Source: Roseovarius aestuarii
GTDB taxonomy: Bacteria > Pseudomonadota > Alphaproteobacteria > Rhodobacterales > Rhodobacteraceae
DNA length: 64,000 nt
Assembly (NCBI RefSeq): GCF_019966515.1
Contig: NZ_JAIMIB010000011.1
Location: 1-64,000 of the forward strand
Direction of reading: 5' to 3'
Shown here piece by piece: positions 58,260-64,000 of this stretch. Both the position numbers and the translations under genes were made by a program. How positions within the stretch are numbered: the first letter of the stretch is position 1; each line of letters starts with the position of its first letter. Below the pieces are notes generated by a model, which saw only the letters and a program-made list of their open reading frames with translations, was not told the DNA's origin and ran no database searches.

Positions 58260-60401
58260 ATGATCGCCCAAGAAGACCTGATCGCGCTGGTTCGCACCTA
58301 CAACCCCAAAACAGATGAGAAACTGATCAGCGCGGCCTACGAGTATGGCCGCGACATGCATGAGGGTCAGTATCGCCACTCGGGTGAGGCGTATTTCAGC
58401 CACCCGGTTGCCGTGGCGGCCGTACTGGCCGAACAGCGCCTTGATGACGCGACCATCGTCACCGCGCTTCTGCATGACACGATCGAAGACACACGCGCGT
58501 CTTATAGCACCGTCGCCGAGAAATTCGGGACCGAGATTGCCGACCTGGTCGATGGCGTCACCAAGCTGACCAATCTGCAACTTTCCAGCACCGAAACCCA
58601 GCAGGCGGAGAACTTTCGCAAGCTCTTCATGGCGATGTCCAAGGACATGCGGGTCATCCTGGTCAAGCTGGCCGACCGGCTGCACAACATGCGCACAATC
58701 AAGGCGATGCGGCCGGAAAAGCAGCTGAAGAAAGCCCGCGAGACCATGGATATCTTCGCGCCGCTGGCGGGCCGCATGGGTATGCAATGGATGCGTGAAG
58801 AGTTGGAGGATCTGGCGTTTCGGGTCCTGAACCCGGATGCGCGCGCCTCGATCATCCGGCGCTTCATCACCTTGCAGAAAGAAACCGGCGACGTGGTCGA
58901 AAAGATCACCGGCGACATGCGCCACGAGATCGAGAAAGCCGGGATCGAGGCCGATGTGCTGGGCCGCGCCAAGAAGCCCTATTCGGTCTGGCGCAAGATG
59001 CAGGAAAAGGAGCTTGGGTTCAGCCGCCTGAGTGACATTTACGGGTTTCGCATCATTACAGATAGCGAATATGACTGCTATTCTGTTCTGGGTGCGATTC
59101 ATCAACGCTGGCGTGCGGTGCCCGGGCGCTTCAAGGATTATATCAGCCAGCCGAAGTCGAACGGATATCGCAGCATCCATACCACGGTCAGCGGGCGTGA
59201 CGGCAAACGCGTCGAGGTGCAGATCAGAACCCGGCAAATGCATGACGTGGCCGAAACCGGCGTGGCGGCGCACTGGTCCTATCGCGACGGGGTACGCAGC
59301 GAAAACCCCTTTGCCGTCGATCCGGTCAAATGGATTTCGTCGCTGACCGAACAATTTGACGCCGAGGAGGACCATCACGAGTTCCTCGAAGCGGTGAAGC
59401 TCGAGATGTATGCCGACAAGGTGTTCTGCTTTACGCCCAAGGGCGACGTGGTAAAGCTGCCCCGCGGGGCGACTCCGATCGATTTCGCTTATGCCATTCA
59501 CACCCGTATCGGCCATGCCTGCGTCGGCGCCAAGATAGACGGCATGCGCGTGCCGCTCTGGACCCGGATCAAGAACGGCCAGTCGGTGGATGTCATTACC
59601 GCCGAGGGGCAGATCCCACAGCCCACATGGCTCGATATCGCCACCACCGGCAAGGCGCGCGCCGCCATCCGCCGGGCGTTGCGTGAACAGGACCGGGACC
59701 GTTTTATCAAACTAGGACGGGAACTTGCGCGGGCGGCATTTGAGCATGTCGGCAAGAAAGCCACCGACAAAGCGCTGGAAGCCGCGGCCCGAACCCTGCG
59801 GTTGAAGGAACCTGATGAATTGCTGGCGCGGCTCGGCAGCGCCGAGTTGACGGCCCAGAATGTCCTCAATGCAATTTATCCCGACCTGGCGCCGCAAAAC
59901 GGCGATGAAGTTGCACTGGATCTGGCGGTGATCGGTCTTGCCGCAGATCAGAGTTTCGACCGAGCGCCCTGCTGTCAGCCACTGCCTGGTGAACGCATCG
60001 TCGGAATCACCTATCGTGGACAGGGCGTGGTGGTGCATGCAATCGACTGCGAATCACTCTCGGCATTTGACGACCAGCCGCAGCGCTGGTTAGACTTGCA
60101 TTGGCATGGCGGCACTCACCCTGCGGTTTATGGGGTGACGCTGGATATGACGATTGGTAATGATGCGGGCGTACTTGGGCGCATTTGCACCTTGATAGGT
60201 GAACAGAAGGCCAATATTTCAGATCTGAATTTTGTGGATCGGAAGCCGGATTTTTACCGGTTGCTGATAGATGTCGAGCTAAGAGACGCGGAGCATCTAC
60301 ACCGTTTGATGTCGGCACTTGATGCTGAAAGCGATGTTGCCGCAATCGAACGTCACCGCGATCCGGACCGATCCGGCGGAACGCAGACACAGCAAAACTA
60401 G
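58260..60401 (+). CDS. rel: Bifunctional (p)ppGpp synthetase/hydrolase (RSH)
   Basis: 713 residues in the full RelA/SpoT layout: HD hydrolase (about 20-200, with H-D in L-L-H-D-T-I-E-D-T), synthetase (about 235-345, Y-G-F-R-I-I-T-D and K-S-N-G-Y-R-S-I-H), TGS domain (about 390-455) and C-terminal ACT domain. The HD residues are intact, so both making and breaking of (p)ppGpp are expected. As usual in alphaproteobacteria this is probably the only long RSH. It is 9 bases from the DUF2062 gene. Confidence 0.96.
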   Translation: MIAQEDLIALVRTYNPKTDEKLISAAYEYGRDMHEGQYRHSGEAYFSHPVAVAAVLAEQRLDDATIVTALLHDTIEDTRASYSTVAEKFGTEIADLVDGVTKLTNLQLSSTETQQAENFRKLFMAMSKDMRVILVKLADRLHNMRTIKAMRPEKQLKKARETMDIFAPLAGRMGMQWMREELEDLAFRVLNPDARASIIRRFITLQKETGDVVEKITGDMRHEIEKAGIEADVLGRAKKPYSVWRKMQEKELGFSRLSDIYGFRIITDSEYDCYSVLGAIHQRWRAVPGRFKDYISQPKSNGYRSIHTTVSGRDGKRVEVQIRTRQMHDVAETGVAAHWSYRDGVRSENPFAVDPVKWISSLTEQFDAEEDHHEFLEAVKLEMYADKVFCFTPKGDVVKLPRGATPIDFAYAIHTRIGHACVGAKIDGMRVPLWTRIKNGQSVDVITAEGQIPQPTWLDIATTGKARAAIRRALREQDRDRFIKLGRELARAAFEHVGKKATDKALEAAARTLRLKEPDELLARLGSAELTAQNVLNAIYPDLAPQNGDEVALDLAVIGLAADQSFDRAPCCQPLPGERIVGITYRGQGVVVHAIDCESLSAFDDQPQRWLDLHWHGGTHPAVYGVTLDMTIGNDAGVLGRICTLIGEQKANISDLNFVDRKPDFYRLLIDVELRDAEHLHRLMSALDAESDVAAIERHRDPDRSGGTQTQQN

Positions 60402-60410
60402 GAGCCCTTC

Positions 60411-61076
60411 GTGGTCTTCAAACGTCGAAACAAACGTCCGATCTGGCGGGCCGTGGTCGAGTTTCTCTGGCCGCGCACCGGCTGGACACGCGCGTTTCAA
60501 TACGTGAAGCACCGGCTGTGGCGCCTGCCCGACCCGCCGCACCGGATTGCGCGCGGCATCTTTGCCGGAGTGTTCGTGACCTTCACCCCGTTTTTCGGGC
60601 TGCATTTCTTTCTTGCGGCTTTCGTGGCCTTCGTCCTGCGTGGCAATATCATCGCGTCGCTGCTGGCGACCTTCTTTGGCAATCCGCTGACCTTTATCTT
60701 CATTGGGGTCTCATCCCTGCAAACCGGACATTTCCTGCTGGGCAACCGCAACGCCCCCGACACCGAGGAGATACACAGCTCTCTTGGGGAAAAATTCATC
60801 AATGCGGGCCGCGACCTGAAAGACAACATGTACGCGATCTTCACCGATGATACCGCCCATTGGTCCGAGTTGAAAATCTTCTACGACGAGGTGTTCTTTC
60901 CCTATATGGTCGGTGGCATCATCCCCGGTCTGATCTGTGGATTGATCTGCTATTACATCAGTCTGCCCTTTATCCAAGCCTACCAGAACCGTCGCAGAGG
61001 GCGCCTGAAAGCTAAATGGCTGGCGCTGAAAGAAAAAGCTGCCAGCAAGGCTGACGCCAAGAAAAAAGCAGAATAG
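60411..61076 (+). CDS. DUF2062 membrane protein
   Basis: 221 residues starting with GTG after AGGAG. Two to four membrane segments (about 45-70, 72-95, 165-190) and the DUF2062 pattern P-H-R-I-A-R-G-I-F-A-G-V-F-V-T-F-T-P-F-F-G. The C-terminus is a Lys/Ala-rich tail. The family has no proven function. It lies between rel and pdxJ in a likely shared transcript. Confidence 0.9.
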   Translation: MVFKRRNKRPIWRAVVEFLWPRTGWTRAFQYVKHRLWRLPDPPHRIARGIFAGVFVTFTPFFGLHFFLAAFVAFVLRGNIIASLLATFFGNPLTFIFIGVSSLQTGHFLLGNRNAPDTEEIHSSLGEKFINAGRDLKDNMYAIFTDDTAHWSELKIFYDEVFFPYMVGGIIPGLICGLICYYISLPFIQAYQNRRRGRLKAKWLALKEKAASKADAKKKAE

Positions 61077-61112
61077 GCTGACCGCTGAGTCGCAAATGAT
61101 CAGAGGTCTAAA

Positions 61113-61880
61113 ATGTCGCTATCGGAAAAACTGCGCCTTGGCGTGAACATCGATCACGTCGCCACCGTGCGAAATGCCCGGGGCGGTGACACGCCCGACC
61201 CGTTGCGCGCCGCCAAACTGGCCGAGGAGGCCGGCGCCGATGGCATAACCGCACATCTGCGGGAGGATCGCCGCCATATCAGTGATGCCGATATCGACCG
61301 GTTGATGGACGCGCTGAACGTGCCGTTGAATTTCGAGATGGCCGCCACCGACGAGATGCAGGCTATTGCGATGCGCCACAAGCCGCACGCGGTCTGCATC
61401 GTGCCGGAAAAGCGCGAGGAGCGCACCACTGAGGGCGGACTGGAAGTCGCGCGCGAGGAGAATCGCCTGGCCCATTTCATCGCCCCTCTGCGCGAGGCGG
61501 GCTGTCGGGTGAGTATCTTTATCGCTGCCGACAAACGTCAGATCGACGCTGCACACCGGATCGGCGCGCAGGTGATCGAATTGCATTCTGGCGCCTATTG
61601 CGATGCTCATCACGAAGGCCGGTTCGACGACCGCGACCGCGAGCTGGAAGCGATGCGCGAAATGTCCCGCTATGCCCATTCTCTGGGGCTTGAGGTACAT
61701 GTGGGGCACGGGCTGACCTATGACACGGTGAAGCCGGTCGCGGCCTTTGCCGAAGTGCGTGAGCTGAATATCGGGCATTTCATCATTGGCGAGGCGATCT
61801 TTATTGGTCTCAAACCTGCTATGGCCGAGATGCGCCGACTGATGGATGAAGCGCGCGGTGAGCTTCAGGCGGCAAGCTGA
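61113..61880 (+). CDS. pdxJ: Pyridoxine 5'-phosphate synthase
   Basis: 255-residue TIM-barrel enzyme that closes the pyridoxine ring from 1-deoxyxylulose 5-phosphate and 3-amino-2-oxopropyl phosphate. LGVNIDHVATVRNARG, ITAHLREDRRHI and VHVGHGLTYDTV are family signatures carrying the catalytic Glu and His. Its stop overlaps the next start by one base. It shows the genome makes B6 by the deoxyxylulose route, relevant to the MocR/pyridoxamine genes near 8 kb. Confidence 0.97.
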   Translation: MSLSEKLRLGVNIDHVATVRNARGGDTPDPLRAAKLAEEAGADGITAHLREDRRHISDADIDRLMDALNVPLNFEMAATDEMQAIAMRHKPHAVCIVPEKREERTTEGGLEVAREENRLAHFIAPLREAGCRVSIFIAADKRQIDAAHRIGAQVIELHSGAYCDAHHEGRFDDRDRELEAMREMSRYAHSLGLEVHVGHGLTYDTVKPVAAFAEVRELNIGHFIIGEAIFIGLKPAMAEMRRLMDEARGELQAAS

Positions 61881-62317
61881 TGCGCTATTCGGTCAACTGG
61901 TCGCGTTTCGTGCTGCGCTATGCGCTTGTGCTGATGTGTATTTCGCTGCTGCTTTTCGTTGTCGCGTGGTTCTTTCACTATAGCCTGCGGTCGTCAGCGG
62001 CGACATTGGTGCCGATCATGCTGGTCGCTATGCTTGAAGGAGCAGAATATGCCCGCGCAGAAGGTGCCATGCCAAAAGGAGGATGGGCCTGGCGGCAATC
62101 AGTTCTCTTTGCCTTGGTGGGATGCGGTGTCACCATGGCATTTGCGGCCTTCTTCATGGTGGCCTTTCCCGGGGGCATGGGCCTTTTCTTGACGCCAAAG
62201 GGATTTGCGTCGTTGAGCGCGGTCACAGTCCTTATGATTGTCGCAATCCTGCTCGGCACACGACTGTTTTTCTGGCTGGGCGCGCGCAGTGAATTAAAAA
62301 GCCAGCGCCGGGAGTGA
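61880..62317 (+). CDS. Small membrane protein (ABZJ_00895-like)
   Basis: 145 residues with four membrane segments (about 12-32, 38-55, 72-95, 107-132) and no catalytic motif. It resembles the family named ABZJ_00895 in databases (recalled). It sits between pdxJ (one-base overlap) and the LysE exporter (4-base gap), suggesting cotranscription. Function unknown. Confidence 0.8.
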   Translation: MRYSVNWSRFVLRYALVLMCISLLLFVVAWFFHYSLRSSAATLVPIMLVAMLEGAEYARAEGAMPKGGWAWRQSVLFALVGCGVTMAFAAFFMVAFPGGMGLFLTPKGFASLSAVTVLMIVAILLGTRLFFWLGARSELKSQRRE

Positions 62318-62321
62318 CAAC

Positions 62322-62951
62322 ATGGCCGATATGATCGATCTGACCACATTGCTTACGGTTGGCGTTGCGTTCTGGGTGGTCGCCGCCTCACCGGGCCCGG
62401 CCAATATTTCAAATGCCGCGATTGCCATGCGCTATGGCCGCCGGGCCAGTCTTGTCTACGGTTTAGGGTTAAGCGTAGCACTTGTGTTTTGGGGTGTATT
62501 GGCGGCCACCGGGATGGGTGCAGTGTTGCTGGCCTCGATCTGGTTGTTGTCGGTGCTGAAACTGCTGGGGGGCCTCTATCTCCTGTGGCTTGCCTGGAAC
62601 GCCGGACGCTCCGCCATGAGGCCGGGGGCATCAGCACCAACCGAAATTGGCGCGGGCCGCTGGTTCTGGCGCGGGGTGATCCTCAACCTGTCCAATCCGA
62701 AATCGGTGATAGCCTGGATCGCGGCCCTGTCTATGGGTTTGAATCCGAACGACACGTTGTTGTCGGTTGTGCTGACCACTCTGGTCTGCGTGCTGGTCGC
62801 GTTTTTCAACAACCTCAGCTATTCGCTTGTCTTTTCAATGGGCGGTATGATGGCAATCTATTATCGTGGTCGCCGCTGGATCGAAGGCACAACGGCGGCG
62901 CTCTTTGCAACAGGCGCATTCGCCCTGATCCGTTCGGCAGTGTCCAGATGA
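62322..62951 (+). CDS. LysE-family translocator
   Basis: 209-residue inner-membrane exporter with about six helices. The N-terminal [10 protein letters not shown] and [11 protein letters not shown] motifs define the RhtB/LysE amino-acid exporter family. The exported substrate is unknown. It overlaps acpS by four bases (ATGA). Confidence 0.92.
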   Translation: MADMIDLTTLLTVGVAFWVVAASPGPANISNAAIAMRYGRRASLVYGLGLSVALVFWGVLAATGMGAVLLASIWLLSVLKLLGGLYLLWLAWNAGRSAMRPGASAPTEIGAGRWFWRGVILNLSNPKSVIAWIAALSMGLNPNDTLLSVVLTTLVCVLVAFFNNLSYSLVFSMGGMMAIYYRGRRWIEGTTAALFATGAFALIRSAVSR

Positions 62952-63358
62952 TCCTGGGCGTGGGCACGGACCTGGCGAATATCGAGCGCATAAGTGGCAC
63001 GCTTGACCGGTTCGGCGACCGTTTCCGCAATCGCGTCTTCACCAAGACCGAACAGCGCAAGGCCGAGCGGCGCAAGGATGTGGCGGGCACGTATGCGAAA
63101 CGCTGGGCCGCGAAAGAGGCGTGTTCGAAAGCGCTGGGCACTGGGTTGCGCATGGGCATTTCGTGGAAGGACATGGCGGTATCAAACCTGGAAACCGGTC
63201 AGCCGGTGATGGCGGTAACCGGCTGGGCGGCAGAACGCCTGGCCGAGATGACGCCCGCGGGGCACGAACCGATTATCCATGTGACCCTGACCGATGATCA
63301 CCCCTGGGCGCAGGCCTTCGTGGTGATCGAGGCGCGCCCTTCAGCGGGCGGTTCCTGA
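62948..63358 (+). CDS. acpS: Holo-ACP synthase
   Basis: 136-residue trimeric phosphopantetheinyl transferase for fatty-acid [17 protein letters not shown] and [12 protein letters not shown] carry the Mg and CoA-binding residues. The start at 62948 overlaps the LysE stop. In many relatives acpS is followed by lepB-rnc-era; here a convergent dehydrogenase gene follows instead. Confidence 0.95.
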   Translation: MILGVGTDLANIERISGTLDRFGDRFRNRVFTKTEQRKAERRKDVAGTYAKRWAAKEACSKALGTGLRMGISWKDMAVSNLETGQPVMAVTGWAAERLAEMTPAGHEPIIHVTLTDDHPWAQAFVVIEARPSAGGS

Positions 63359-63472
63359 CAGGCGTTCGCTTTGGCTCACGCCGTTCAGTTTTGCGTTCAG
63401 GCCACGCAGGCCCTGGGGACGCCCCCAGACCCCGGGTTGAAACCGTTACATTGGCCGGATAGATCAGCGTTC

Positions 63473-64000
63473 CTATCCGTAACGTTCGGCAGTCAAGCCA
63501 TCCATGGATATATCCGGATCTTTGCCCAGAACCACATCAGCAACAACCCGACCCGAGCCGCAGGCCATGGTCCAGCCCAGCGTGCCGTGGCCAGTGTTCA
63601 GGTAGAGGTTGTCGTATTGTGTCGCGCCCAGAACGGGCGTGCCATCCGGGGTCATGGGCCTGAGCCCGGTCCAGCCTTCGGCCTGACCCAGATCGCCACC
63701 GCCGGGGAAGAGATCCCCGATCACGTGTTTCACCGTATCGGTGGCATGCGGCCCAAGCCGATTGGAATAGCCGGCAATCTCGGCCGTGCCCGCCACGCGG
63801 ATCCGGTCACCCAGCCGGGTGATCGCGACCTTGTGGGTTTCATCCATCAGCGTCGATTGCGGCGCTTTGGCATCATCAATCACCGGCAGCGTCACCGAAT
63901 AACCCTTGACCGGGTAGACCGGCAGTTTCAGCCCAAGCGGTTTCAGGAAACGCGGTGCATAGCTGCCAAGTGCACACACATATTTGTCACCGGTAATCCG
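63473..64000 (-). CDS. dadA: D-amino-acid dehydrogenase, 3' part (partial)
   Basis: C-terminal ~175 residues of a DAO-family FAD enzyme; the frame is open to the window edge, so the 5' part lies beyond 64000. [24 protein letters not shown] and the FAD-loop [12 protein letters not shown] match the D-amino-acid dehydrogenase small subunit. It oxidises D-amino acids at the inner membrane. Convergent with acpS. Confidence 0.88.
   Translation of the reverse strand, partial: RITGDKYVCALGSYAPRFLKPLGLKLPVYPVKGYSVTLPVIDDAKAPQSTLMDETHKVAITRLGDRIRVAGTAEIAGYSNRLGPHATDTVKHVIGDLFPGGGDLGQAEGWTGLRPMTPDGTPVLGATQYDNLYLNTGHGTLGWTMACGSGRVVADVVLGKDPDISMDGLTAERYG

Noticed and set aside
63413..63428. CTGGGG-ACGC-CCCCAG hairpin between acpS and dadA as a terminator
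   Set aside because: Six-base stem without a T tract on either strand; too weak to call.

Overview
The window looks like a chromosomal segment of a marine Rhodobacteraceae (Roseobacter-group) alphaproteobacterium. This rests on gene content and order, not on a database search: an IscR-headed suf operon with two cysteine desulfurases and two Yip1-like membrane proteins, a Mg-type HemB, a short MTHFR / corrinoid methyltransferase operon with a 'virulence factor' gene, and an rpoZ-rel-DUF2062-pdxJ-acpS run. Coding density is high and most genes are ordinary housekeeping or metabolic genes.

Layout. 0-9 kb: an unknown secreted protein, a Tat-type SYLF lipoprotein, hemB, a small membrane protein, mfd, and a MocR-type regulator divergent from a pyridoxamine-oxidase-like gene. 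9-18 kb: an alpha/beta hydrolase divergent from iscR, then the suf operon (cysteine desulfurase, sufB, sufC, sufD, two Yip1 proteins, sufS). An Irr/ICE-like palindrome lies on the predicted iscR promoter. 18-28 kb: a tiny lipoprotein, tRNA-Arg(CCG), a GGDEF-EAL protein with a companion periplasmic binding protein, LysR/gcdH, a MATE exporter, aroQ translationally coupled to a LuxR-type regulator, and a structured non-coding stretch. 27-36 kb: amidinotransferase, tsf, rpsB, GNAT, homocysteine methyltransferase, an N-terminally short psuG, DUF502, patatin, bdhA. 36-46 kb: a candidate small RNA, a YejA-like binding protein, arsC-like, rlmE-ppx, the one-carbon operon, ispH, and an alginate-export-type outer-membrane protein.

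The standout is 46.3-56.3 kb. A NarX/NarL-type two-component system and a secreted Ser/Gly/Asn-repeat protein precede three overlapping genes: an EctB-like diaminobutyrate aminotransferase, a 1413-residue Pls/PosA-type synthetase (adenylation, carrier, six membrane segments, tandem beta-helix terminal domains) and a JmjC/cupin 2-oxoglutarate oxygenase. A convergent Sfp-type phosphopantetheinyl transferase closes the locus. With no ectA or ectC nearby, the simplest reading is a self-contained pathway that makes L-2,4-diaminobutyrate, activates and probably polymerises it at the membrane, and may hydroxylate the monomer or product: a putative poly-diaminobutyrate-like cationic polymer. This is inference from domain content.

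56-64 kb returns to conserved genes: a NYN-domain protein, folK, rpoZ, rel, DUF2062, pdxJ, a small membrane protein, a LysE exporter, acpS, and the 3' part of a D-amino-acid dehydrogenase cut by the window edge.
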